Below are positions 24,337 through 31,529 of a stretch of 64,000 nt of DNA, piece after piece (within the stretch, counting starts at the first letter, position 1; each line of letters opens with the position of its first letter). Both the position numbers and the translations under genes were made by a program. Source of the DNA: Erysipelothrix anatis. Its GTDB lineage: Bacteria; Bacillota_I; Bacilli_A; Erysipelotrichales; Erysipelotrichaceae. The stretch spans positions 1-64,000 of the forward strand of contig NZ_WTSX01000004.1 in assembly GCF_009828745.1 (NCBI RefSeq), given 5' to 3'. The notes under the pieces were generated by a model. The model was not told where the DNA came from. It made no database searches and was given only the letters and a program-made list of their open reading frames with translations.

Positions 24337-25164
24337 TTATTTGAAATAATCTGAAACGACAATAGCTTTTTGTAAGCCATATCGGGTCACGTATGCACTG
24401 TACAAGATATCGATTGCAATAAATTGTGCATAAATAGAATTTGTAAGCGCAGTTGGTTCGGTGCTTACCGGTGCAGTATAGAGATTATAATCACTATTGT
24501 GTTCAATACGACTGTCTGCACGACGACTAATTGCTAGTGTCTTAAATCCGATACTCTTCGCAAACAACATCAGTTCTAAGACTTTTGATGAGTTCCCTGA
24601 ATTTGAAATTGCTACATAAACAGAGTCTTCCTTTTGCGAATACATGGTCACACGATCTGACCCCTGATCGTTTACCACAAACACCGCTTTACCAACACGT
24701 AACCATTTTTGTCTAAAGTTTTCAACAGCCAACACAGAAAATCCATCCCCATATAGGAATATGTTCTTCGCATGATAGAGTAATTCGACAATGGGATTGA
24801 TCTCTTCCATTGTCAAATCTTCTGTTGTTTGATTCATTGCTTCAAATGCTGATTTCAAAATATCATGCTTGGCTTCTTGCGGTTTCGAATAGTGCAAGAT
24901 TTCATTCGCTGACTTATAGCTGTGGCGCGCAAGTTCACTCGAAAGCATAACTTTGAACGTTTGAAAACTTTCGACTCCAATTTTACGACATAAGCGACTA
25001 ACCGCTGATGCACTCGTCTCTGTTTCAACCGCAAGGGTTTGAATTGACATACCGACAACGCGTTGGGGTTTCTCTAAGATAAAGTCTGCAAGTCTTTGCT
25101 CGGTTTGTGTTAAGTCTGCGCGATGGAATTCTAGGGCATCGAGAACGCGGAGTTGATTTCCCAT
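24337..25164 (-). CDS. MurR/RpiR family transcriptional regulator
   Basis: 275 residues. The N-terminal helix-turn-helix ('LTQTEQRLADFILEKPQRVVGMSIQTLAVETETSASAVSRLCRKIGVESFQTFKVML') spans about 18-75. A SIS phosphosugar-binding domain follows (about 115-255: 'AKNIFLYGDGFSVLAVENF', 'VYVAISNSGNSSKVLELMLFAKSIGFKTLAIS'). The family senses phosphosugars such as MurNAc-6-P or glucosamine-6-P. It has no co-oriented partner here, but the PTS/MupG genes elsewhere in the window are plausible targets; that link is inference. Confidence 0.88.
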   Translation of the reverse strand: MGNQLRVLDALEFHRADLTQTEQRLADFILEKPQRVVGMSIQTLAVETETSASAVSRLCRKIGVESFQTFKVMLSSELARHSYKSANEILHYSKPQEAKHDILKSAFEAMNQTTEDLTMEEINPIVELLYHAKNIFLYGDGFSVLAVENFRQKWLRVGKAVFVVNDQGSDRVTMYSQKEDSVYVAISNSGNSSKVLELMLFAKSIGFKTLAISRRADSRIEHNSDYNLYTAPVSTEPTALTNSIYAQFIAIDILYSAYVTRYGLQKAIVVSDYFK

Positions 25165-25330
25165 TTATTCTTCCTTTCTACAGTCTTGGTTGATAGACAT
25201 ACATATAGGCTATCTTATCACTTTTTCCCCCATTTCTACAATCAATCCTTTTGATTATATGCAAATTATGTACTTTCAATTAGGTATCTTACCTAATTTT
25301 TATGAATTAAGTGCTCTCCGTTTACAAAAA

Positions 25331-25480
25331 CTAATAGATTAGATAAAGAATAAGAGGTACAAGTAACAACAGTAATAAAAGTACCTTGAGTTTATGATTA
25401 CCTAGAGCTTCGTCGATTTGTCGTCGAAAAACTATACCAATTATCAATAAAATAATAACCACAATATCCTGAATCTCCAT
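25331..25480 (-). CDS. Small two-helix membrane protein (49 residues)
   Basis: Frame from ATG 25480 to TAG 25331; AAGGAG lies 6 bases upstream. It begins MEIQDIVVIILLIIGIVF and ends in an almost pure Leu/Val/Ile helix, with a short polar loop (RRQIDEALGNHKLK) between. Two membrane helices and a strong ribosome binding site support a real gene in an otherwise empty 0.5 kb. It resembles small stress or toxin-like membrane peptides only in general features. The flanking 25165-25330 and 25481-25640 stretches hold nothing else recognisable. Confidence 0.6.
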   Translation of the reverse strand: MEIQDIVVIILLIIGIVFRRQIDEALGNHKLKVLLLLLLLVPLILYLIY

Positions 25481-25644
25481 GACATTCTCCTTATTTAACC
25501 ATGCCTTTTCACTTGATATCCACTATATCATACCATCGTGCTACCCATACAAGGTGATGTTTATACAGTCATCTTTGACGGCTAAATCGTTGTATATGCA
25601 CCTGATAAAATTTTAAAAGCTCCCTTGTGTTTCTACCACAACAC

Positions 25645-25670
25645 TAAAAAACCCACGTTTAGGTGGGTTG
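25645..25670 (-). terminator. Terminator of tRNA-Arg(CCT)
   Basis: AACCCAC-CTAAA-GTGGGTT followed by TTTTT on the - strand. Confidence 0.7.
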
Positions 25671-25679
25671 ACTTGATAT

Positions 25680-25756
25680 TGGTGCGAACAACAGGAATCG
25701 AACCTGTGGCCTAGCGCTTAGGAGGCGCTCGCTCTATCCTACTGAGCTATGTCCGC
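25680..25756 (-). tRNA. tRNA-Arg (anticodon CCT)
   Basis: 77-base cloverleaf, acceptor GCGGACA/TGTTCGC, anticodon loop CTCCTAA, encoded CCA. Confidence 0.92.
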
Positions 25757-25788
25757 AAAAAAGAAATAGCAAGTTTCAGCTATTTCTC
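25757..25788 (-). terminator. Terminator at the end of coaD
   Basis: GAAATAGC-N8-GCTATTTC followed by TTTTTT on the - strand; it overlaps the coaD stop and precedes the tRNA. Confidence 0.55.
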
Positions 25789-26262
25789 TTGAGCATAACG
25801 CTCGATGAGTCGATCCGCTACATTGCACGGAACGAGTGATTTTAAATCGCCACCAAAGCGTGCAATTTCTCGCGCAACTGACGACGAAATATATGAATAA
25901 TGGGGATCTGCCACCAAAAATAATGTTTCAATTTTAGGATTCAAGACTCGGTTCGTTGCAGCGTGTTGTAACTCATACTCGTAATCCATAACCGCACGGA
26001 TACCACGAATTAACAATGTACAGTTTTCTTTAACTGCATAGTCTACGGTCAGACCATCACCAATTTTAACTTCTACATTGGGTAGATGTTTAACACTTTC
26101 TTGCGCTAGCTCTAAACGTTCCGCCATCGAAAATGTTCCTTGTTTGCTATCATTACCCATGATTGCGACAACTACTTCTTCAAACATTCGAGAACAACGT
26201 TCGATTAAGTCAATGTGACCTAAAGTGATTGGATCAAAAGATCCTGGATACATAACTCTCAT
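25780..26262 (-). CDS. coaD: Phosphopantetheine adenylyltransferase
   Basis: 160 residues from ATG 26262, with AGAGG about 7 bases upstream; the in-frame start at 26283 is too early for the family length. Nucleotidyltransferase motif 'YPGSFDPITLGHID' (about 4-17) and 'RGIRAVMDYEYE' (about 87-98) are diagnostic. The C-terminal 'YSYISSSVAREIA' replaces the usual ISSS/TR motif as expected. It adenylates 4'-phosphopantetheine in CoA synthesis. A promoter-hairpin-terminator leader lies upstream. Confidence 0.95.
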   Translation of the reverse strand: MRVMYPGSFDPITLGHIDLIERCSRMFEEVVVAIMGNDSKQGTFSMAERLELAQESVKHLPNVEVKIGDGLTVDYAVKENCTLLIRGIRAVMDYEYELQHAATNRVLNPKIETLFLVADPHYSYISSSVAREIARFGGDLKSLVPCNVADRLIERYAQEK

Positions 26263-26300
26263 ATGAATACCTCTCGTTAACATTATACGCTATGACAAAC

Positions 26301-26449
26301 AAAAAACACACCCTACCGTGTGTTTTTATAAAGGAGACGATTCGTTGTTACTGATGGAGGAAATATAAATGTATTTCATTAGTTGAGGAAATAGTGTCAA
26401 CGAATCTTCTTGAGGACAAGTATTATATAAGATAGTTTGGCTATCTATG
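26301..26449 (-). ncRNA. Candidate small RNA or attenuated coaD leader with repeated UCCUC
   Basis: Predicted start near 26448 from a strong promoter. The RNA contains a GATAG/CTATC hairpin, a closing stem GATTCGTTG (around 26398-26406) with CAACGAATC (around 26339-26347), and ends in ACACAC-GGTAGG-GTGTGTTTTTT (26302-26325). UCCUC occurs three times (TTGTCCTCAAG, ATTTCCTCAAC, ATTTCCTCCATC), plus a related CGTCTCCTTT. These could pair with ribosome binding sites. It is either an independent sRNA or a leader that can stop before coaD. Confidence 0.5.
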
Positions 26450-26454
26450 TTTAC

Positions 26455-26482
26455 ATTATACATTGAAAAATGTAAAAGTCAA
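26455..26482 (-). promoter_or_regulatory. Promoter of the sRNA/coaD leader
   Basis: On the - strand TTGACT (26477-26482), 16 bases, TATAAT (26455-26460). Upstream are direct repeats of GTAAAAAATAGTG type that may act as an UP element. Confidence 0.6.
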
Positions 26483-26531
26483 CGGACTTTCACTATTTTT
26501 TACACTATTTTTACATTAACCATGAAACAAG

Positions 26532-26954
26532 TTACATTTTGAAGTAAGACGTTACTTTTTCCTTCACATTTGCGAGTTGCTCATCATTAGGTTCCCATTG
26601 GATTTGATAGCGATCGAGTACCTCTGCACCTGAATCAATCATCTCCTGATTCCAGCTGACCATCCATTCGCCATCACCCCAGTCGTAGGAACCAAAAAGA
26701 ACAACTTTTTTTCCAGCAACATGTGGGAGTAAATCGTCTAAGAATGGCCTAAATTCATATTCTTCAACAGCTTCTCCGGACATCGAAGGACATCCCAAAA
26801 AGAATATATCCGAATCCTTTACGTCATCTGCAGTGACATCACTGACGTAATTACTTTCACATTGCATTCCTAAGTCTTCGATTGCTTCTTGTATCGCTTC
26901 AGCGATAATTTGTGTGTTACCAGACCCCGTCCAGTATACGATTGATGGTTTCAT
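26532..26954 (-). CDS. Flavodoxin
   Basis: 140 residues. FMN phosphate-binding loop 'WTGSGNTQ' (about 8-15), then the 50s loop 'LGCPSMSGEAVEEYEF' and the 90s loop 'FGSYDWGDGEWM', both flanking the isoalloxazine in flavodoxins. It is a one-electron carrier; partners are not evident. It follows the IIB gene on the - strand but is separated from it by a hairpin terminator (26978-27003), so it has its own promoter. Confidence 0.92.
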   Translation of the reverse strand: MKPSIVYWTGSGNTQIIAEAIQEAIEDLGMQCESNYVSDVTADDVKDSDIFFLGCPSMSGEAVEEYEFRPFLDDLLPHVAGKKVVLFGSYDWGDGEWMVSWNQEMIDSGAEVLDRYQIQWEPNDEQLANVKEKVTSYFKM

Positions 26955-26977
26955 ATTTAGCTCCTTGCTTTGACAAT

Positions 26978-27003
26978 AAAAAATGTTAGTTTCCTAACAT
27001 TTT
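26978..27003 (-). terminator. Terminator of the PTS IIB gene
   Basis: AATGTTAG-GAAA-CTAACATT followed by TTTT on the - strand. Confidence 0.65.
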
Positions 27004-27014
27004 TAGTGATTTAA

Positions 27015-27317
27015 TTAGTCACCCAATACTTTTTTAACTTCAGCAATAACTGCTTCACCGTTCATTGTTCCGTATGCGCGCATATCGATAACTTCGATTG
27101 GTTTTTCAGGAAGTTGTTTTTGAACTGTACTTAAGTTAAAACGAACTTGTGGTCCTAAAAGAACGATATCTGCATCCGCTCCAACACGTGCAGCTTCACT
27201 TACTGAGTGAGCTGAGATTTCAACTTCATAACCTTGTGAGTCTGCTGACTCTTTCATTTTGTTCACTAAGATGCTTGTTGACATACCAGCTGAACATAGT
27301 AGAATAATTTTTCTCAT
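27015..27317 (-). CDS. PTS lactose/cellobiose-family IIB component
   Basis: 100 residues. Phosphorylated Cys8 in 'IILLCSAGMSTSILV', as in CelA/ChbB and related IIB proteins, with the 'GPQVRFNL' motif near 55-62. It passes phosphate from IIA to the sugar at IIC. No IIC gene adjoins it; IIA lies 0.6 kb upstream on the same strand, and the nearest family IIC is at 59670. A possible CcpA site (27372-27385) lies upstream. Confidence 0.9.
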   Translation of the reverse strand: MRKIILLCSAGMSTSILVNKMKESADSQGYEVEISAHSVSEAARVGADADIVLLGPQVRFNLSTVQKQLPEKPIEVIDMRAYGTMNGEAVIAEVKKVLGD

Positions 27318-27371
27318 AATACCCTCCTTGATACAAGAACATTATAACAATTTACGTTTCAATAGTCTATA

Positions 27372-27385
27372 AGAAAGCGTTGACA
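27372..27385. promoter_or_regulatory. Candidate cre (CcpA) site before PTS IIB
   Basis: AGAAAGCGTTGACA matches the cre consensus TGWAANCGNTNWCA at 13 of 14 positions. The IIB promoter (TAGACT-N17-TATAAT on the - strand, start near 27335) lies downstream. Confidence 0.45.
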
Positions 27386-27407
27386 TTGCACTAACTAGTG
27401 CAAATCC

Positions 27408-27860
27408 TTAACGGAAATTTTTTCCAGCAAATTTTTGTTCAAGGGCCTTCATGTCTGTAAGTGGCATTCGCAGTTTGAATGGTTGTCCCTTTAATAAGAA
27501 AGATAGGCGTCCTTTTTCATACTTAACACGTGTAATATCCTTAACGTAAAATGAGTGTTCGAGTATAAAAATAACCTTTTTACCCCATGCCACAATACGA
27601 CGTGTATGATAAAACGTCACAATGAGCATAATAAAACCATAAAAGGTCAAGAATGAAACATTAGCTTTCAAGTCTGGATAAATAATAAAGCCAATATTCA
27701 GCACACCCACAACGACGATTTCGATCCAACTTCTTACGTCAAACTTCAATTTCAACGTATCATCAATACGTTTTCCGCGATTGTATCGCATCATTTCAAA
27801 TCCGTAGAGCGCTATGATTACAAAGCGACAAATCATAACGACAATTTCACTCATGTTCAT
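27408..27860 (-). CDS. Hypothetical membrane protein
   Basis: 150 residues with three predicted membrane helices (about 5-22, 44-62, 66-84), followed by a soluble basic C-terminal domain (85-150; 'KKVIFILEHSFYVKDITRVKYEKGRLSFLLKGQPFKLRMPLTDM') that looks like a small PH-like barrel. The arrangement is that of short bacterial PH-domain membrane proteins. It lies between PTS IIA and IIB, but its role in sugar uptake is doubtful. A TTGCACT-AACT-AGTGCAA hairpin (27386-27403) lies past its stop. Confidence 0.65.
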   Translation of the reverse strand: MNMSEIVVMICRFVIIALYGFEMMRYNRGKRIDDTLKLKFDVRSWIEIVVVGVLNIGFIIYPDLKANVSFLTFYGFIMLIVTFYHTRRIVAWGKKVIFILEHSFYVKDITRVKYEKGRLSFLLKGQPFKLRMPLTDMKALEQKFAGKNFR

Positions 27861-27921
27861 TTTCTTTCCTCACTTTTGTACATTGTATCATGTAGTCCTA
27901 TATTTTAGGGACTTTCTTAAC

Positions 27922-27947
27922 AAAAAACCACCCTAGGGTGGTTTTTA
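27922..27947 (-). terminator. Terminator of the PTS IIA gene
   Basis: AACCACCCTAGGGTGGTT palindrome followed by TTTTT on the - strand. Confidence 0.65.
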
Positions 27948-28256
27948 TTATTGAATTCGTTTGTGAATGTCAATAAGTTCAGCTGCAATAATTTTTAATA
28001 CTTCTGCACTCATCATTTGATCTTCCGCATGGATTAACAATAAGTTGATTGCTGTATTACCTTCTTGAGCTTCTTGTTGAATTAATTGAGCATGTACACG
28101 GTGTCCTTCAACGAATTGTTCTTCACCTTCTGCCATCAATTGTTCTGCACGATCGAAATCGCCTTCTTTTGCAGCTGCGATTGCTTCGATGAAGCATGAG
28201 CGTGCTGATCCGTTGAATGAGATCATTTGAAAACTTAGTAGTTCAATACCTTCCAT
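27948..28256 (-). CDS. PTS lactose/cellobiose-family IIA component
   Basis: 102 residues, all-helical. The phosphorylated His76 is in 'LLLIHAEDQMM', matching the HAQDHLM motif of LacF/CelC-type IIA proteins, with 'NGSARSCFIEAI' in the N-terminal helix. It takes phosphate from HPr and passes it to a IIB such as the one at 27015. It stands alone between terminators, so the transporter is encoded in pieces. Confidence 0.9.
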   Translation of the reverse strand: MEGIELLSFQMISFNGSARSCFIEAIAAAKEGDFDRAEQLMAEGEEQFVEGHRVHAQLIQQEAQEGNTAINLLLIHAEDQMMSAEVLKIIAAELIDIHKRIQ

Positions 28257-28391
28257 AGTTAATTACTCTCCTTTTATTACAAAATCATTATAACAAATTT
28301 CATTTTGCTTTCCTAGTCAAATAGCCTTGGATTGCGTTTTCTTCCCATTCCATAAAAAAACTGTATGATTACATACAGTGTACCTAGTAAA

Positions 28392-28467
28392 TGGTGCCGA
28401 CTAGAGGACTTGAACCCCCAACCTACTGATTACGATTCAGTTGCTCTACCAATTGAGCTAAGTCGGC
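28392..28467 (-). tRNA. tRNA-Thr (anticodon CGT)
   Basis: 76-base cloverleaf with acceptor GCCGACT/AGTCGGC, anticodon loop ATCGTAA and encoded CCA. Confidence 0.92.
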
Positions 28468-28557
28468 GTAAGATTATTGTATTCCTTTTTGATGCAGGTT
28501 TCAATCTTTTTCGAATGATTTTGGATTTACTGGCATTTGTTAATTATTTATACACTG

Positions 28558-28593
28558 TATCGCAAAAGCGACAATTGTGTCACTTTTGCGATA
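28558..28593. promoter_or_regulatory. Second copy of the TetR operator, past the bpsA-speD gene
   Basis: A 36-base inverted repeat with 16-base arms and one mismatch. Its core AAAAGCGACA-N4-TGTCACTTTT (28564-28587) matches the operator at 30432-30455 in 19 of 20 arm positions. The T-run lies on the wrong side for a terminator of the upstream gene. A TTGTCG-N16-TATAAA pair on the - strand overlaps it and would read into tRNA-Thr. Confidence 0.55.
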
Positions 28594-28600
28594 AAAAAAT

Positions 28601-29911
28601 TTAATATGACCGTTCTAATTTTCGGACTGTTGCCTGCCGCGACTCAAAAAGAACTTTTAACTGTTGAAGAATCTCGTATTCATGAATATCTTCATGGCAT
28701 ACAAATAAGTCCAGACCCGCATAACCATGCTCAGGCCACGTGTGAATTGTAAAGTGAGATTCACTCAGAATAATTGCTCCGCTGACGCCATATGGATCAA
28801 ACTGATGAAACTCATCAGTTACAGCAGTGAGCTTGAATGTGTCGACAATTCTATACATCGCTTCCTTAACATACGCGATATTTTTGAGGAGCGAAGCATT
28901 ACTATCCCGTAATTCATACAAGCTATGATACCCCAATACTTGCGTTTGCCCCTTACGTTTTGAATCATAGGTGTACATACTCGTTTCAAAAGACGACGCT
29001 GTAGCACGTTCAAGGATGTATAAATTGCTCTGATTACCAATAATTCCACCGCCCTGATATTTATTAAAGTTTTCGATGATTTCTGAATAGTACCACCCTG
29101 TTGCTGTAATATGTTTTTGTAGTTCGTGTTGATGTGCGCGTTGCTTATCGCTAAAAGACAAATAGACGGTTCCGGTTTCACTAATTAGATTTTGAGCGAA
29201 TTCCAAGAAGCTTGCCACACCCGCAACTGTATATGGTGGATCCATAAATATAAGATCAGCAATTTTATTTGTATTTAGAGATTGTCGAAAATCTGCTTGA
29301 ATACACCTAATGCTTCTATCCGCTTTTTGAATATGGTTCAAAACCCTTTGGTCAATATCATATACAGTTATTTGAGTTTGCTTTAGTCCCAATGACTTCA
29401 ATACTTGTGCAAGGAGAATGGAAACTAAATCATCATCACCTAAGAATACAATTTGTTTTTTGAAAATCAGTGGATCGAGGATATAGCGACTGACACGAGC
29501 TATGACCGTTTGCAATGTCGCATGTGCTTGATCTAATGTCACATCTGCATCGGGTCTTGTTTCATAGTATAAATTTAGCGCATCCAGCTGTGACTGGATA
29601 TACTTCAATCGTGCTGTTTCGTCTTTGATGAGTTGCATATAAAATTCTTTATTGATTCCTCGGTAGCCTAAGTCCGACTCAACATAATCAATCCCCATGG
29701 GTGTTAGCATATAGAAACTCTCACGCTTCAAGTATCCTGCTTTTACAAGTTCCTTTTTAAGTGCTGTCGCAAGCGGTGTTGGAACTTTCATAATTCGTGC
29801 CAACTCTTTCGTGGCAATCGTCTTGTTTAAGTATAATGTGACCATACCAATCTCGATTTGGTACATCGTATCAAGCCCAATATGCTTTTGTATTATCTTT
29901 AAATCTTTCAT
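28601..29911 (-). CDS. Fusion of branched-chain polyamine synthase (BpsA) and S-adenosylmethionine decarboxylase (SpeD)
   Basis: 436 residues. Residues about 20-75 are a winged helix. Residues about 85-300 are a BpsA (N4-bis(aminopropyl)spermidine synthase) domain with GDDD (158-161), YDID (184-187), DPPYT (224-228) and GGGIIGNQS (287-295). Residues about 325-430 are a complete SpeD: H-rich 'DEFHQF', processing site E384-S385 (SES/HFTIHTWPEHGYA), H390 and C405. SpeD makes decarboxylated AdoMet, the aminopropyl donor BpsA uses, so both steps are joined in one chain. SpeD is normally about 120 residues alone. It follows a TetR gene by 16 bases. Confidence 0.88.
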   Translation of the reverse strand: MKDLKIIQKHIGLDTMYQIEIGMVTLYLNKTIATKELARIMKVPTPLATALKKELVKAGYLKRESFYMLTPMGIDYVESDLGYRGINKEFYMQLIKDETARLKYIQSQLDALNLYYETRPDADVTLDQAHATLQTVIARVSRYILDPLIFKKQIVFLGDDDLVSILLAQVLKSLGLKQTQITVYDIDQRVLNHIQKADRSIRCIQADFRQSLNTNKIADLIFMDPPYTVAGVASFLEFAQNLISETGTVYLSFSDKQRAHQHELQKHITATGWYYSEIIENFNKYQGGGIIGNQSNLYILERATASSFETSMYTYDSKRKGQTQVLGYHSLYELRDSNASLLKNIAYVKEAMYRIVDTFKLTAVTDEFHQFDPYGVSGAIILSESHFTIHTWPEHGYAGLDLFVCHEDIHEYEILQQLKVLFESRQATVRKLERSY

Positions 29912-29927
29912 TTCTTAACCTCTTAAT

Positions 29928-30416
29928 TTATCTGTATTTATTTTTAAATGTGTCAATAACTGCATCATTTAGAATACCTGACAATGCCATGACCGTCATG
30001 CCTTCGACCTGCGTAAAAATCATCGTCGCTTCGGACTCATTACAATGACTGTATGTCATAATTTGTTTGATGTTTACGTCGTAAATCCGTTGTGCCAAAG
30101 TAGACGTTTGAGCATATTTCATCATGTATTCGTATCCCGCAAATCGTAATGTACCTCGAATATTGCGTAATTCTAGAATTTCTTCATTTAAGTAGTCTGC
30201 AAAGCTTCCGTACTCACGATTTTTGTTTATCGAGAGCTCTGTTTCCATTAGTGCTTCAAATACCTCTTTGACACTTTGAAAATAGCGGTAGACACCACCG
30301 CGACTTAATCCGCTTGCATCTACAATATCGGTCATTGTAACGCCATTTAGCCCATTCTCTATAAATAAAGAACGGGAAGATACCACAATCTGATTACGTG
30401 TTTGTGCTGCTTTCAT
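29928..30416 (-). CDS. TetR family regulator of the polyamine fusion gene
   Basis: 162 residues from ATG 30416, with GGAGGG 4 bases upstream; an in-frame start at 30485 lies inside the promoter. Residues 5-50 are a TetR helix-turn-helix ('RNQIVVSSRSLFIENGLNGVTMTDIVDASGLSRGGVYRYFQSVKEVFEAL'), and the rest is an all-helical ligand domain. It shares a transcript with bpsA-speD and has a 32-base palindrome over its own promoter, so it should repress the operon. The ligand is plausibly a polyamine or AdoMet derivative, which is inference. Confidence 0.9.
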   Translation of the reverse strand: MKAAQTRNQIVVSSRSLFIENGLNGVTMTDIVDASGLSRGGVYRYFQSVKEVFEALMETELSINKNREYGSFADYLNEEILELRNIRGTLRFAGYEYMMKYAQTSTLAQRIYDVNIKQIMTYSHCNESEATMIFTQVEGMTVMALSGILNDAVIDTFKNKYR

Positions 30417-30427
30417 AAGTCCCTCCA

Positions 30428-30459
30428 AGTAAAAAGCGACATCGTTGTCGCTTTTTACT
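30428..30459. promoter_or_regulatory. TetR operator upstream of tetR-bpsA-speD
   Basis: Perfect 14-base arms (AGTAAAAAGCGACA and its complement) around TCGT. It overlaps the -10 and start of the tetR promoter. Confidence 0.75.
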
Positions 30460-30485
30460 ATACTGTATTTTTTTGGGTATTGCAA
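30457..30485 (-). promoter_or_regulatory. Promoter of tetR-bpsA-speD
   Basis: On the - strand TTGCAA (30480-30485), 17 bases, TATAGT (30457-30462); the operator covers the -10 and start site. Confidence 0.6.
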
Positions 30486-30495
30486 GACCCATACA

Positions 30496-30987
30496 CTACT
30501 TAGTTTTTAGGGCACTTATAATGAGTTGGGTTATCTCTAGTGCATCTTGTTGTTCGTTAAGTAAGGTTTCATCAATATCACTGAGCAAATCACCCTTGAC
30601 CCACCAGCGTTTTAAGGCATCCAACCCAAACTCTGCTGTATCTTTCATAAGGTGTCGTGTATAGCTTGCCTCAAACGATAGATCGAAGTAGTAGAAATAG
30701 GTAGGGAGTGCTAAAGCCGTAACTTCTCGGAACATTTCCTGGTATTTCCAACTGTTAAAAATCCCTTCAATCACAATTAAGTCATATTTCCCTAGACCAA
30801 ATTTAAGCATATTAACAATTAGTGATGCTGAGAGGTTGCCTTCAGTATCTTTTACATTGAGAATTTCTCGACGAATCAGATCTTGCGACAAGATCATTGT
30901 GGATCCAGGATAGTGCTCCCGAAGCATATGCGCAATCGTTGTTTTCCCACTACCACTATTTCCTCGTATTACAACAATTTGTGTCAT
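30496..30987 (-). CDS. P-loop kinase (zeta-toxin/AAA-like small kinase)
   Basis: 163 residues. Walker A GNSGSGKTT (about 9-17) and 'SQDLIRREIL' resemble small phosphotransferases of the zeta-toxin/shikimate-kinase fold; 'LIVIEGIF' (Walker B-like) follows, and a basic lid includes 'RRHLMKD'-type residues near 110. The substrate is unknown: small metabolite kinase or chloramphenicol-phosphotransferase-like enzyme are both possible. Convergent neighbours are absent. It lies just upstream of the tetR promoter region and probably ends there. Confidence 0.75.
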   Translation of the reverse strand: MTQIVVIRGNSGSGKTTIAHMLREHYPGSTMILSQDLIRREILNVKDTEGNLSASLIVNMLKFGLGKYDLIVIEGIFNSWKYQEMFREVTALALPTYFYYFDLSFEASYTRHLMKDTAEFGLDALKRWWVKGDLLSDIDETLLNEQQDALEITQLIISALKTK

Positions 30988-31051
30988 TTCAACTGTCCTC
31001 GACTTTCCTTTCTATGGTAACACGAGATTCTATCACGTATCCTTACAATAA

Positions 31052-31083
31052 AGTAAGGACCGTGTATCAATCGTTACACGGTC
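31052..31083. terminator. Terminator before the kinase gene
   Basis: AAGGACCGTGTA-N7-TACACGGTCCTT, a 12-pair stem at the end of the PPC-domain gene. Confidence 0.6.
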
Positions 31084-31089
31084 CTTGTT

Positions 31090-31506
31090 TTAGCCTTTTT
31101 GGCATTGATTGCTGATTTCGCGAATGCGTAATTCTTTAAAATCTGTTAGTTCGCCTTTCGTACGCGACAATTCGTGATTTTCTAATTCTATGAGGACTAT
31201 TTCTGCTGTCGATTTTACCTGACTCCCTTGAACGATGTGTCCACCAAAGACTTTAAACTCAGAATCACTCACAGATGCATGAATGTGCATCCCTTGCATG
31301 GACAATGTCCCAACACACGATACGATTTCAAATGGACCATCCATCACAAACATGGTCTGATTGTATCCTTTGCGGAATACAACTTTTTCAAGACTTCCGA
31401 CGACAGTACCAATGTATGCTGCTTTAATTTCATATTTTTTACAGTATTGGTCCAACGCCACAATGATATCTTCACCAGGCATTAATTTAATAACATGTTC
31501 TTTCAT
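31090..31506 (-). CDS. PPC/DUF296 domain protein
   Basis: 138 residues, one PPC (PCC, DUF296) domain. The metal-site pattern H-x-H and G-G-H-I is visible in 'MHIHASVSDSEFKVFGGHIVQGSQV' (about 74-98). Single-domain bacterial PPC proteins form trimers and are sometimes called DNA-binding, but their function is not established. It is followed by a strong terminator and preceded 24 bases away by the deoxyribosyltransferase gene, so the two may be one unit. Confidence 0.85.
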   Translation of the reverse strand: MKEHVIKLMPGEDIIVALDQYCKKYEIKAAYIGTVVGSLEKVVFRKGYNQTMFVMDGPFEIVSCVGTLSMQGMHIHASVSDSEFKVFGGHIVQGSQVKSTAEIVLIELENHELSRTKGELTDFKELRIREISNQCQKG

Positions 31507-31529
31507 ATCTACACTTCCTTAATTAGTGA

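Noticed and set aside
28558-28593. The hairpin after bpsA-speD as an intrinsic terminator.
   Set aside because: For the - strand gene the T-run lies before the stem rather than after it, and the core matches the TetR operator.
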